Below, piece after piece: positions 1 through 12,380 of a DNA stretch of 64,000 nt. Position numbers and translations under genes: made by a program. A model generated the notes under the pieces. The model had not been told where the DNA came from and made no database searches. It was given only the letters and a program-made list of their open reading frames with translations. The DNA is taken from NCBI GenBank assembly GCA_963070105.1, contig OY718808.1, positions 2,530,238-2,594,237 on the forward strand, written 5' to 3'. How positions within the stretch are numbered: the first letter of the stretch is position 1; each line of letters opens with the position of its first letter. The DNA is from Litomosoides sigmodontis. Taxonomy: Eukaryota; Nematoda; Chromadorea; Rhabditida; Onchocercidae.

Positions 1-705
1 GGAAGATCATCAAATTAGTGGACCGATAATTTAATTAGCTTCCTATTCCATTTCAATCAAAAACAATTAATGAAAAAAATAACACATTAGAGGATGAAAT
101 AGTGCGTAGAAATGAATTTGAGTAAAAAATTAATGTTTATTCGATCATATAAAAAGACTTGTGACTTGCGATGTATGTGCGGAGAGATGAGAGGTTAAAA
201 GAGAATGAAGAGAGGTAAAAAAAAATTGAGAAACAGCACAATTAAAGGAAGGCTAGCTGTAAAGCAGTAAAAGAGAAGATGTACGGAAGTATGGCATATT
301 TTAATGATAGACAGATTTGTATGTCTCATTCATTATTTAAAATGAATTTTTTAAATTAAATAAGTTTTTAGTTTAATTTAATTTAACTTATTTTAAAAAT
401 AAAAAATTAAAAATATTCAAAAATAAGAATAAAAATAAATAAAAATTTTTTAAAATGAAAAAATAAAATTGTTTAAAATGGATTTGTTCAAAAATTATTT
501 CAAATCTCAATGATGGTGTGAGTGGTAAAGTTGCAGAGTGCTGTTGAAACGATGGGCCGCATTTATTCTATGGTTTTTCTTTCTGCGTTTGTTACGGTTG
601 TTTTTGTTTTCTTTTGACAAAGGAAGGAAGGTGTGTGGTATGTGAGGTTCATTGCAGGTTTCAACATTTAGGATATTTTAATTTGAAAGTCATTTGAGAA
701 TTACG
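1..705. other. AT-rich upstream region of COMMD10-like copy A
   Basis: No gene seen. It is a 5' flank with A/T runs around 330-480. The COMMD10 start codon at 706 lies about 35 bases after a short AT-rich stretch. No core promoter or trans-splice site is convincing. Confidence 0.5.
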
Positions 706-2268
706 ATGTCCTCCGAGACACTGAGACTTCTACCGGTTAGAACCCATGGAATTGTTGAAAAGATCAGTGAATTGGGTCCAACGAAATTTATACAAATTTC
801 ACAGCGTATACTAGAAAGAATACCGAAAATCACTGATATCGCAGATGTCTTAGATGCAAAGGAACGAGGAGAACTTTTCGAAAGTTTACAGGCTGATCCT
901 GCATCAGAACTTGCTGTCTTCGTAAGTTCGTAGCTTTTTTTATTTGAAATTTTAATTTGTTGAAATTCATTTGTGTAAAAAGGCTTTTAACTCTTAGTGT
1001 CTTAAATTTTTACAAATTTAGTATGATGAAATCGTTTTGAAAACCCGTTTTTTGGAACTGTGGGTGCAGAGTGATGAACTTTCTTCCTAATATTTATAGC
1101 TTTTTCCTACTAATTAAAAATTTTTTCTCGTCGTATTTCTTGCATAACTGCGAAAGTTCTGTTTCAGAAAGTTTTAATCCCTCATTATTTTCATGCATTT
1201 AGCCTTTGAAAATTTCCCAGCTTTTAAAAATTTTCTCGTCATTAATGAGCCTTTGGAAGATTGTTAACTGTTCAGGATGTGACGCCCAGTTGTTCATGAG
1301 GGAGACAAATCTCTGCTATGCATAAAATGGCTTCATAAATTGTACTGAAAGAAGATAAGAGGGGAAAATGTATTTTAAAAAAACTGGTAATTCGTGCTTT
1401 TTCAGTTGACCATAGGCGAATTATGGAAAAACATTGCATATTACCAGCCTAAACTGCAGCCACTGCTTGAAAGTCTGAAGGAAGTAAGTTTATGGAATTT
1501 CGTGGTTATTATCCTTCTGCGCTACAATTTTAAATTTAATAGGAAATTATGCTTGTTTCATTTATGAGCTAAATGATATCAGATTTAACAGGTTTCGCTG
1601 ATCCTTACGGCAACTTCGATATTTTCAGACTGGATTTGATGCCGAGATGAGAAATGCAGTCGTAAAAGTTTGGTCGGAAAGCGGTTGGACTGTTTCAGAT
1701 CGGTTACGTAATACTTCGTTTTCTGGGCGTTCTCATGTTAGAGATATCGAATGGGCATTACGCATGAATGTCGCAAGGTGGATAGTTTTTAGGACATTTA
1801 GATTTTTTTCTGGTTTATTGTATTAATTGTCTGAGCCCCGAAATACATGAAAGAGAATTTATTCTTGTTGGTTTAGGAGGTCATTTTCATGAAAGAATCA
1901 TTTGCGGTAGCGCACGGATGTATCTTTTTGAAATGAAACAAAATAATTATATTTTTTCTTAACTAGTACATAACGCTTCAAGGCACTGTAATTTTCTTTA
2001 CAAACACACTGACGTAACTTTTTGTAGAGGAACTATTACTAAAATGAAGAGAAACTATTACTAAAATGCAAATATTGTTGGAGCCATTCATATCTGCATT
2101 TGTCTTTTCAGTAGCGATAATCCAACAATGCGCACTGTGGAAGCAATTTTGCAGTTTGATACAAACCGAGGCAAAAAAACTGTTGAGCTGAGCAAAGGCA
2201 AACTTGTGGAACTTTATATGATTTTGCAAGAAGTACAAAAAAGTTTAGATGTTTTGCTTGAAAGGTAG
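706..2268 (+). CDS. COMMD10: COMM domain-containing protein 10-like, copy A
   Basis: Four exons, 706-921, 1406-1483, 1629-1777 and 2112-2268, join in phase to encode 199 residues, close to the roughly 200 of human COMMD10. The N-terminal helical part carries a segment like the family's RILERI stretch near residue 35. The C-terminal COMM domain (about residues 128-199) contains the DIEWALRMNVA strand and ends in a helix resembling the family's ELYxxLxxIQxxLD motif (here ELYMILQEVQKSLDVL). COMMD10 is a subunit of the Commander complex, which recycles endosomal cargo and also influences NF-kB and cullin activity. That role is family knowledge, not visible here. The start is the ATG at 706; an upstream TTG frame is not needed. 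All donors read GT and all acceptors AG. A second copy lies 12.5 kb downstream. Confidence 0.87.
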
Positions 2269-2497
2269 CAAATAAAACTGCTTATAGTATTTTTCCCGCT
2301 ATTTATCTCTTGTTTTATACTCGAGAGTCAGTCATAATCACTCATTCCTCCATATTAACGTTTTGTGGTGGTAAATACTCCCTTGCTTGAATAACAGGAT
2401 GTTGTCTTTATTATAGTGCAGCCACCGTATTTCATGACTGTTTTTGAAGCTTGCAGCTCTGCAGCTGTAGTTGATTCTAGTGTATGATCAGATTCAA

Positions 2498-2931
2498 TTA
2501 AAATAATTCTCCATAGTCATGCACTTCCGCCTCACTGGGCTCTCTAGGGTTCGTGAAATTCCACTTCACCTGAGATGTCGATAGCTGGAACGATGAAAGT
2601 AACCTTTCAATCAAATACATTACTGATTTCAACACTGCGCATAAGACCGCTTTATCAGCAAAAGGAAACAAAAGTGGTGGAAGCAATGCAACTCAATATG
2701 CTAATACTTAAAGGCTTAAAGCTATGCAAAATTCGATAAATGGAATTGATTAGAGCATGAATGAGTAGTATTGGGACCTGACGATTTAACAATGACCTGA
2801 TATAAATCCGAAAACTGGTAGTGGGATGTTGACAGGCCTTGAAGTGCTGCTGGGTTATCATCTAGTGAATTTCGAAACATCCCAAATACTTCATCTAACA
2901 TGTACAGCTTATTGAAACACAATTTGTGGAA
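2498..2931 (-). CDS. Unassigned 3' gene part, two exons (copy A)
   Basis: Two minus-strand open stretches join in phase: 2931-2778 (donor at 2777), an 86-base intron, then 2691-2498 ending in a stop. The joined peptide is about 115 residues and looks protein-like, with phrases such as YMLDEVFGMFRNSLDD and KAVLCAVLK and the C-terminus AEVHDYGELF. I do not recognise the family. The 5' end is not found: the frame is closed by a stop just upstream of 2931 and I see no clear acceptor. It converges on the COMMD10-like gene with a 229-base gap. It could be the tail of a real gene, a decayed fragment, or chance open frames. Confidence 0.35.
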
Positions 2932-5462
2932 TTAGTTGCAAGATTATTTAGGCATTCGGTGGGAGACAAATCTGCAAAGCACTATAAAACAATATGAAGA
3001 AGACACTGTTACAATGTATGGCAATACTTTAATGGCAACTCAGAGAAAATCATTTTGTAAATCAATGTTCGAAATTTAATAATTCGGCCGGAGTGGGACT
3101 CATCGTCCTTATCCATTTGGTTAGAAGGCAGAAAATTATATTAAACATTAAGGCAAAAAAAAAAATCCTAACAGAATTCTCTCTTTAAAATATTCTCTTT
3201 AAAACTGTTTCATCGGAATGATTTTGTATAATTACAAAAATTTTCAGTTCAAACATTCGAAAACCCCTTCAAGTAATGATTGCCATCAAAGTATTTAATT
3301 AAAGGCAAAAACAGACCAACAAACAGTTCTTTCAAACGAACACATAACAGTAGATATTGTTGCAATTCTGCACCTAAAATATTAGAGTTCTTCCTGAGAA
3401 AAACAATTTAGAAGTTCTCATACTTGTTAGGTAATTAATTTGTGCATATTGCTTATAGTTGCGATGAGTTATGCATGATATCAAATTAAAAACTCATTCA
3501 ATTTGAAAAAACTAAGAAGGCGATATTTTAGGTTTGCAACAATATAAGCCTTTCATAGTACGAAAAAGAACTAAGCCATTCTAATTGACATATTTTCAAA
3601 ATAGTTTTGCTGAGGTCTTGGCATCAACGACCCCTACGTAACATATTCATAATCGAGATATTCTTCTGCACATGCATTTTTTCATTGAGAAGCAACAAAA
3701 TAGTAGAAAAGGAAAGAATGACATTCAAAGAAACAAGTGATTGTGACATTCATTGAAAAAGAATAATTAGTAAATTTGTGGTAAAATTCAGCGCATTTCA
3801 ATCCTCTCAAAAATTCCGCTGAATTTCACAAAAATAGAACATCAGCTGTTCCGTTTCCTTACAGAAGATGAAGAGTCTACCGGAGAAAACGTGAAAAAAG
3901 TGTTGTTTTTAAAAAGAGTAATTATTATTTCAAAAGAAAAAATAATTATTACTTTAAAAAAAAAGAATTATTATTTTTATTAGATAAAACGAAAAAGTTT
4001 TGCCTCAAAGGATAGAGGAATTGGAAGAAATTAATTGAGAAAGTTTCATAGCAACGGTTATTCAAAAACTGTTTGAACAAAGAAAACATGAAAAAGGTCA
4101 CATGCAGAGATGAGGAAATGTCCGAATTGTACGAAACCCCGACTCGGAATACATCAATGGAATCAGTCAGCATTTAAGGCACCACGTGACGCTGTGAATC
4201 GTTGTGGCGAAGACCAGGAAGTAACAGATAGCGTATCAGTGAGTGATATCACACCTTTTACGAAGATATTTAGCAAAGGAAAAAAGATCAACAAATATTT
4301 AGAAACGATTATCGATTATTTATTCAAAAGCTCTAGCATGACGCAGTAAGCTCATTACGGTACACTCGTTACGGTACACTCGCATACGGTAGCTCACATA
4401 CGGCAGAATTGGAATAGCCGTACTGTTCTGCATTTATTGTTTCTTATTATTGCAATCGGTTTTACACTATCAAAAAAATTACATGCATTAATTTCGTGCG
4501 TAGTGATAATCACCTTGAAGTATTTCAGCTCATCAGATGAGTTCAAAAATTCTGATAACTCTGAACTATCTGAATTTTTCATAACTCTAATTCCAATCAT
4601 ATTTGTTTAAATTTAAAGATTTAAGGTGTCGAACACAGGTTATTTCGAAGCCATATGTCAGCCGTTTTGTTTCCTATCACTCACAACTGGAAATGTAATT
4701 AATCGCTTTTCCGAATCTTCCAAACGATCCTCCAAAAAAAAAAACTTCAAAACTGATCTTCCAAACCTTCCCCCTCTCAATTTAAACTATTCCGTTCATT
4801 CTGAATCTAATGCAAACAAGATACTGTGTAAAATATGCTACAGTTTAACCTCGAAAGTGCTCACAGTAATTGACTGTTGCAAACACATTTCCTTAGGGTT
4901 CATTTCAAAGATTTTCCAACTTTGCTCGATAATGTGGAATGATTGTGTGCAAAGAATGATTATCATACTGTACACTTTCACCACTTCAATTATTCAGTTC
5001 CACTAATCTGAATAACATTGGCTTATCTAAAATTGAGCGAAATGAAGAAGCGAAAGTGAAAATTTTAGTCGTATTTTTGAAAGTGTATCTGCAATGCTAA
5101 GCAAGCAATAGCAGTTTATTGCATGAAATTTGGGAAAAGTTGAAAGTGCAAACAAGGTAAACCGAACTCTGTTAATTTCGAGATTGACCTCCGTTTTGCA
5201 CTTTTTAACAAAATTCAAATGTGCCACCTGTAACACTGAAGAAATATAAATATTGCCTTCATCGATACATCATGTCAGCTGACCGATAGTTTATCGTTTA
5301 AATTATTTCAATTACATCAATAAGAGAAAAACACGCGACAATAGTATTGTAAAGAAAAAAACAGCCAACAACTTCGGAATCGGCAATCCTTTTAAATTTA
5401 AAACATTGCGCTAAAAAAACAACCGAAAGTCCGAAGTTACATCAAAAATACGTGACGTGCGG
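2932..5462. other. Non-coding AT-rich stretch
   Basis: No gene can be supported. Short open frames at 4110-4349 (+) and 4626-5006 (+) have no splice context or recognisable motif. The part to 4613 belongs to the segmental duplication. The part from about 4655 to 4990 resembles 18765-18970 at clearly lower identity. Confidence 0.6.
4655..4990. repeat. Diverged repeat, partner at 18765-18970
   Basis: Shared phrases include the GAAAATGTAATTAATC block, the CTTCCCC-CTCAATTTAAACTATT block and the CTAATGCAA block, in the same order and orientation as in 18765-18970, but with many differences. The divergence is much greater than in the adjoining 4.6 kb duplication. It is either an older dispersed repeat or an unhomogenised edge of the duplication. 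Confidence 0.7.
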
Positions 5463-8400
5463 CTAGCTTCCTATGCTAGGTGAAAAGAGCACCGTACCAC
5501 CGCTACCGGTTGAATTAAACGATGGTGAGAAAGCTCTCGGTGAAAAGACTCTGGCAGAGAAGTAAGATGGCGAAAAAAACGACGGCGACAACAAAAGTGG
5601 ATTTGCGATTGAAGCGCCAAATGCGGACGGTGAAAAGATGGAAGGATTGAGCGCAAGTGGGCTTAAAATAGAGGCCGAAAGTACGGATGGCGATAAAATA
5701 CTCGGTGATAATGCCCTCGGTGATAATACCGACGTTGAAAGTGCACCGGGACTTAGGATTCCGGGATTAAGGGCGATGGGCGAAAGGATAACAACGCTAA
5801 GCGCTGATGGTGACAGGACAGATGGACTCAGCGCCTTTGGGGACAGAAGCGTGGCGAGAAACGCTCCTGGACTTAACACGGAAACACCGAAGACTGACGG
5901 CGACAGAAGTGATAGTGAAAATGCCGCAGGTGATAAGATTGACGGTGCGCCACCTGGCCTAAGAACCTTTGTAGTGAAAGCCGAAGGCGCAAGCACGTTT
6001 TGACGTTTCCGGCGTATATTCAATGAAGAATGCATCTTAGCCATATCACGTATGTTGCTGAGGAGATGACGGTGCATATCATCTTCACTTAATGACAGGA
6101 AAAACTTCAACGCTTTGCTGTTGTTCATGGGTGACTGTGGACCGTAGAACATAATCAGTTGCTTTGGGGTCAACATCGAGAAACCGGTTCTGTTGAAGTC
6201 CATCAACTGTAGCATTTTCCATTAATGAACGGAATAACTGGATGATTTGTTCGGAGCAAGAATGCTAGCAATTTTTTGCGCAAATGCAACACATTCCGTT
6301 TCCGGAAGAGTCGAAGGTGCGCCTAAATATTGGAAAGGCTATGTCAAAATAAAACCTTAATTACGGTGATGAGGAAGATAATTCAACCTGCTTTGGAGTA
6401 AGTGAATTTGTAAGGTTCTCAAACACTTCCATTTTCCTGGCCAATTCCGGATCAATTTCAGTGACGTTTTCTTTGGTAAAATACATGGGTTGTCCGTCAA
6501 TTCCACGTGGCATTGACTTATAACCAGGCGGTAACCAATCGTTTCCCTGCTTTTCCTGAATCCTTCACTCTTCCTGAACTCCTCCTGAATTGGAGAGAAT
6601 AATAGACATTAAAATGCACTTCAAACCTTTAATTTCTCTACTGCGTCAGTTGTGCCGGAAGCTTCCATAATGAAGTTCATCCACTCATCGTAGTCTCTGT
6701 TACCAACAATTTTCAACAATTCCGGAATACTGGTGAGTGCTTCTATGCCTTTGCCTTCATCATGCATACTGAACAGCGAGGGAGATAAGATGCTAATCTG
6801 CAACAAAGGCCTCTTCAATTTCTTCAAATAGCAGAATTCAATTTCAAAAATTTCAAATTTCAATTTCTTCAAACAAAGGCTTCTTCAATTTCTTCAAGTA
6901 GCGCAGAAGACTAATCGAAAGAAGCTTCAAACGGTCAAGTGCAAGTTCAGTCAGCTGACCTGATCCTTAACATTATTAGGCACAACTGATAATAGTCGTG
7001 GCGAAGCAAATCGGAACGTTTTATTCTCCAATTCGGTACCATTAGCGCCCCCAAGGACCATTGCTAGCTTAATCGCTCGTTGAAACAGTCGAATAATTTC
7101 TAAAGTCTTCTTTGCTTTTGCATTATTTTTGTCCAAACCTTGCAGGACGTGATCCGGTATGTGCAATTCCTTTGCCAAACGTTTCTCGTCCTTAAAGAAA
7201 ACGGATTCGGTCCATCTGCCAGGATTATCCAACTTCCGAAAGCTCCTTCAAGAGGCACTTACCGGTGTTAGCTTCACGTGCTCGTCGAACGAAAATCGTT
7301 GTTTAAACTTTTCCGCAAACTCATTTTCCTCCTTTACGCGCTGCTTCATACTTTTGATGTCGTACATCAGTTTTTTCCATCTAAATATTATACTTTTTTT
7401 AAAATTACACTAAAATCTGTTGCTGCCACCACTTGAATCATTACGTTTCAAATCTCAATTTACGGTCAGCGCTCCTTTGTTTTAAGAAAATTAAGCTCAA
7501 AACTAACGACGAATTCGGCTCCTTCTTCTTGATGACTCTCGTCATTTTCGACAAGTATTTGCCGAGAATCCCGAAAGGCGTTAAGTGTTCGTATTGCGTG
7601 TGCAACTTATAGTTGTGCCGATTGATTACGTCTCGTCGCGTGCGGAATTCCACCTTTTCCCCTTGTTCAATCCATTCCGCGTCAGTTTCACGTGAGTCAG
7701 ATTGTATTATGCCATCGACTTCGCTGCCTCTTCTTCCGTCCAACAGTTTTTGAAGCTTTTGCAATTGAGAGACTGCATGATGAGGTGATGTAAGTGAAAT
7801 TAAATTCTCCAATGAAATAAAATTAAGTAATTAATTACAACTACAGTGTTTCAAATGACATTTCATCTTGGGATCTGACGCACTAGAGTTTGTAGTGAGG
7901 CGCAAAAGTCGTAAAGTGCAAAAAGAGTGCCCACTTCCTGTAGGATCCATCTTTCTCGGCTTTGCATCGATAGCTCTAACCAAGCAGTTTGCTTGCTCAT
8001 AAATATCCTCAGCTGCTTTCGAACACTTTTGCAGTCTATTCCGTTCATACTCGTTCAGTTCGTTTAAACTGAAATTAAAATCACACCACCGACTGACGAC
8101 ACTCATTGAAAGGATTTCACTACGCTTTCCCAATGTGCTAAATTTGGAAAATTCGTTTAAAAAATGCAATGCATATTGGTCTTCTTTTGATACGTCTGTC
8201 AGCAAGGCGCAATTCATTTTGAAAGCGTGTGCTACGTGTCTGTCTGCGTGTGCCGCATATTACTGGGTTTCCTGGCGCACACGTGATAGGAAGGGACTGA
8301 CTGTTTGGTGGCGATACAAGCCATGATGCTGCTAATTCCTTGATTAATCCATCGTTCGATCAGCTGAATGCCGGCTTCCTTTGATATTGGTATGTTTAAC

Positions 8401-8671
8401 TTTTTGCCGTCGTAATATTGCGCACCGGGCATTGTTTCTCGCGTGTACTGGATGGAACTTGAAACGTAGCGGAAGGTAGTGCCTGAGCAGGTGAAGGTGA
8501 GTGGAGCAAGTGAACGTGAAATTGTCATGACAGTAACTATTCCCACAGAGTAAGTGTTGAAATTGTTAGCGTAAAGTTTAACTTACAAGCCATCCATATC
8601 GCAACCAATTTTGCCGTTTGTTCCTTGTTATATCTCATTAGGTAACAGTTTGAGAACTGCCAGGCAATGTG
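5463..8671 (-). CDS. mlt-10: MLT-10-like moulting cycle protein (5' incomplete)
   Basis: Nine exons on the minus strand: 8671-8587, 8482-8318, 8243-7845, 7772-7445, 7380-7263, 7190-6960, 6797-6627, 6555-6388 and 6206-5463. They join in one frame to 802 residues plus stop. The C-terminal ~170 residues are a degenerate array of the LSPxxLxPxxLSP type, the hallmark of the nematode MLT-10 family. Before it come family-like segments such as SRWCDF, LTPFGILGKYL, ILSPSLFS and LTPKQLIMFYGPQSP. MLT-10 of C. elegans is a secreted protein made in cuticle-forming cells and needed for moulting. The first exon with a signal peptide was not found: a stop closes the frame upstream of 8671, and the acceptor there requires a phase-0 donor. 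Six of the eight introns are only 64-74 bases, unlike the neighbouring genes. The gene lies between the two COMMD10-like copies, in opposite orientation. Confidence 0.87.
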
Positions 8672-10210
8672 CTGAAAAATCAAACAACTTGCACGCTATT
8701 TAGCGTACGCTGTGAAATGCGCAGTTCAGAAGTAGTTTGTTTGAATCGCTTCAATGGGGACCTCCTACGTGGGAGTACTTACGTGCCTTGCGTCTTATTA
8801 GAGAAATGAATGGGAAGATAGGTAGGTGGATTGAGTATTTGAAAAAGGAGGAAGCATTTGAGGAACTGTGATAAGGAAATGGTTTTATGCGTGTGCGAGA
8901 GGTGCACCACGTGATAAAGCAATCGCGTTCGTGGACTTGAGCAACCTAATCGTTCAAAGTCCGAATTGTGTTGCTAGGATTTCCCTTTAGCAAATAGCTA
9001 CAGTCACCATAAATTAGTTCAACAATTGAATTGTTAAAGTGGTACAGTGTAGCAGTGCTATCCTTCTGGATTTTGAGCAATGAAGGTAATTCAAATTGTT
9101 TACCTACTGCGAATAAGAGTAAGTAATTTTTCTTCAGTTGTCGTATGATTCTAGGAATGCTTAGGAGTTACTTTTATGACTTAAGTGCATTAGATCGTTT
9201 CACTTTAGTAGACTTTGTGGTGCTCATCCAGTCCAGGATGCTTTAAAATCCTCCTCGATTTTTTCAACTTTTTGTTAAATGTTCCTCACCAGGTACCGAC
9301 TAAATGTTAAAAATAACACCTATCATACTTGTTCACTTCAAAAGGCTTATCAAAATTTGGGAAGCATTCGTTCGCCCAGGGGATGCGTTTTCGAGGTTGG
9401 TGTTGATGTGTTTTTCTTCTAAGAAGAAAAACTATATTCTAATCAGGTCAACGTTTTTTCTTAAATATATGACGTTGAACTCCCTTTTTTTTTTGCTCGA
9501 AAAATAGAACCTTTATTTGGAAGTATTAATAACAATGTTTAATAATGCTCACCAAATCTCCTTTAGTAACATATCATTTTCACTGTCACTTAGTGTTACC
9601 GTTTAATGTACAATTGGGACAGGAAAAAAAGAAGGAAAAAAAAGGTGGCACTGCTTTGTTTCTGCAATTACAAAGCGAAAATGCATGGGGAAGAATTGGT
9701 TCAATAGTTTAATAATCTCAATCTGTTCTTCATTCATTTTTAGGTAATTTTGCATCAAAATGCTGAAAGAAAACATTTGCACCAAAAAGCATCGACAACA
9801 ATTTTTACAATTCTTCACGCTGTAACAACACGTAACGGAGCAGTCACGCAACAGTTTGTTTGGCAAACACTTGTCTTGCTGTTTTAGCTGATTGATGTTC
9901 TTCAAATTCAATTCATGTGCTCTATTTTTTTAATATACAATTTGAAAAATTTCGGTGCTCATTTGGGTAAACATGATTGAGATATGATTGCTGTGAATGC
10001 CTTAGTGATAAATGTGTTCTTTTCACATCACTGTGATGTCAAAGTGGTGTTTAGCAGTGGAACAGTATCTATCATTTGAAATTGCATGGTTTCAAGTAGG
10101 AAAGTATGAATGCACTTACTGCACATTCCACATCCTATAATCGTACTGGATCTTCGAACACCACTGATTATATATGCTTTAAATCAATAAGCATTTAATG
10201 CTTATTAGAT

Positions 10211-11092
10211 GCAAATGTGGAATTTGAAAGTTTAACTAAGAAGAATTTAAATATTGTGAGGATTAGAATTAGATGGAATAAGGAGGGAGGAAGATATCTA
10301 GCAGGTGCTTAGCATCGAATACAATCATCACCGATATGTTTACAATCTAATTCTCAGTTTTTAAATGGACGTGTTCTTTTCAGTGAGGACAAAATGAACC
10401 TCGTACTAAGGGAAGTACCATTCGAATCTCTTATACGCCATCTTGAGAAATTAGACGAACGAGTTATTTTGAATGTTTTGACGTTAATGAATTTTTTATA
10501 TAGTGAAATATTATTTAAAATATTATTAGTGATTTCTATTTCATTCCATTCCGTCTTCTATCACTATTTTCATTTGTTGATGGATTACTGTAGTCGGCAA
10601 CAGTAATGGTAATTGATAGAAATGATAATTCTTAAACTTTGAAAAATTATCTTCCTTTCTCTTTTTTGTTTTTACGTGCTTTTAATCAATAAGCATTTAA
10701 TTAGTGAAATATTATTTCTATTTCATTCCGTCTTCTATCGTCATTTTTATTTGTTGATGGATTACTGTAGTCAGCAACAGTAATTATTTTCCTTTCTCTT
10801 AGTTTTAATACGCACTATACTTGATTTGAAATTATTTCTTTTCATGCCATAATTACAAGTTCAGTCTGCTACTGGCAGCAAATTATTCTTTCAAAAATTG
10901 AAACTTGGTAACTCCAAAAAACCATTACAGTAAGTAATTCGTCACGAATGATTGTAAACATATCGGTGATGATTGTATTCGATGCTAAATATCTGCTAGA
11001 TATCTTCCTCCCTATTCCATCTAATTCTAATCCTCACAATATTTGAATTCTTCTAGTTAAACTTTCAAATTCCCAAACATTTCCACATTTGC
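10211..11092. repeat. Inverted repeat (foldback) with ~600 base spacer
   Basis: 10211-10348 and 10950-11092 are reverse complements with a few mismatches and indels. Blocks such as GATATCTAGCAG and ATCATCACCGATATGTTTAC reappear inverted in the right arm. The spacer holds an ELMO-like exon and a direct repeat (about 10490-10605 and 10695-10785, sharing TGATGGATTACTGTAGTC). No transposase frame or clear terminal target duplication was seen, so this may be a local inverted duplication or a non-autonomous foldback element. Confidence 0.85.
10382..10512 (+). pseudogene. Isolated ELMO/CED-12-like exon
   Basis: An acceptor (TTTTCAG) at about 10381 opens a frame whose peptide includes LVLREVPFESLIRHLEKLDE and then RVILNVLTLMNFLYS. 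It resembles the armadillo-like part of ELMO proteins, where human ELMO1 has a segment of the form AQEITIGQLIPHLQGSDQEI followed by INALFL. ELMO/CED-12 acts with a DOCK protein to activate Rac during engulfment. I found no other ELMO exon in the window, and the exon lies inside an inverted repeat. It is therefore most likely a captured fragment, though a large-intron gene cannot be excluded. Confidence 0.45.
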
Positions 11093-12380
11093 AACTATTT
11101 AAGCGTAAATTCAGTTTTTCACCAACCTCACCTTCCTGCTGCTAATTCCCTCTGTAACAGTAAAATTTAATTCGACGAATTATCTTCCTCAAAATCTCCT
11201 CATCGTTAAACGCTCAAATTAAATCTGACAATTTGTAGTCAAAAAAAAAAATTATTGAAGTCCTTTATTGGCTGATGAGATCAAGTAAGCCCAACTAATT
11301 TGCCGTACATTCTCAACTAACTTTTTTACTACAACACAATTATTTTCACAGTTAATTAACAGTGCCTAATTAAACTGTTGAAGTACCAACTTTTTTTTTG
11401 CTCTTTGTGGATATTTTACGCGATTTAAATGATTTCTTTTCTTAACTTTGAATCGATTTTTTTCATTACTCTTTTTTCTAAGAGTGAAATGCAAAAGGAA
11501 AAGGAAAACAAGAAGAAGAAATTTATTGATGTTAAAATGATTTCACAAGACGGAAAATCAAAATTTGATGAAAAAAATTCAATGCAACTGAATTCATTAA
11601 TCAGTTTAAAACGCTATTTTGAAAATAAGAAATTCAATTTCACTCCGTCGTTCTGGTCAAAAAGAAAAGTGTAGTTATTTCAAACAAACACACTCCTTGC
11701 GCTAATTGCAATTCTCTCAAAATAGATGAGAAGCAAGGAAAGTGATCGTTGCAATTTTGACGTCAAAAAAGGGTAACAGCCTAAAAAAAAAAGGAACTGC
11801 ATTTCGTAAACACAATAAATCAACACATTATCACTATTATCGTCCACCGTCACTTTGTATAATTTCCGTTTGTCGGAGGAATTTTCTGGATTTGCTGTGA
11901 GTTCGTTGTTTGCTATGATAACAGGACGGATTCACGCTGCCTGTTGCAGCTTGCCAGGAGCTTATCCGATTCCCTCCACCACCGAGTTGTGGTGTGGTAG
12001 AGGAGAAGAAGTACTGTATCCTTGCAAATACTGTTGATGAAGGATGTAGCTTATTATTGATGGATAGTTTATTAGCGGAATAATAGCCTGTAAAACATCA
12101 CCAGAAGTTCACAAGTGGGTGACTGGTGGAAATTAACAATGTTAAATATGAAGTGAAATCATCTCAGACATGTGAAATGAGCGAAATTATGGCTGGCAAC
12201 AGCCGGATGGTCAAAGAGATATCTAACTTGTAAGTGATTTGTAATTAGCTGTGAGGTCACAGCTGGGGTGCTGCCGCCAGAGTAGTTCGAAGGTTGTCTG
12301 TTAATAATGTTTTTGAATTCTTGACACCGTTTTCATCGGTACAGGAGAAATATTATCAAAAAACTACTCCTTCCAGATGG

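Larger units (their letters stand above)
1..4613. repeat. Segmental duplication, copy A (left edge outside window)
   Basis: The sequence from base 1 matches 12547 onward almost base for base, with about one mismatch per 100 bases in the parts I compared, until both copies diverge near 4613 and 17205. The pair carries a COMMD10-like gene and two unassigned minus-strand exons. The offset is 12546 over the gene. It becomes 12610 after a 64-base insertion in copy B and 12592 after small deletions near 3180-3350. The left end lies at or before base 1, so the unit is at least 4.6 kb. It could be a true recent duplication or two haplotypes left in one assembly. Confidence 0.95.

Noticed and set aside
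1978..2238. 86-codon minus-strand frame, also at 14524-14784
   Set aside because: Opposite-strand shadow of COMMD10 exon 4, which carries the COMM domain motif.
5638..6003. 121-codon plus-strand frame
   Set aside because: Antisense shadow of the biased codons in the mlt-10 LSP repeat exon.
5463..6215. Reading the mlt-10 last exon as a separate 250-residue gene starting at 6215
   Set aside because: An acceptor at 6207 joins it in phase to exon 6555-6388, restoring a continuous MLT-10 sequence; the ATG at 6215 lies in the intron.
6207..6345. Extra protein-like reading inside the mlt-10 intron before the last exon
   Set aside because: It ends in a stop before the last exon and no donor gives the required phase; direct joining gives the family sequence.
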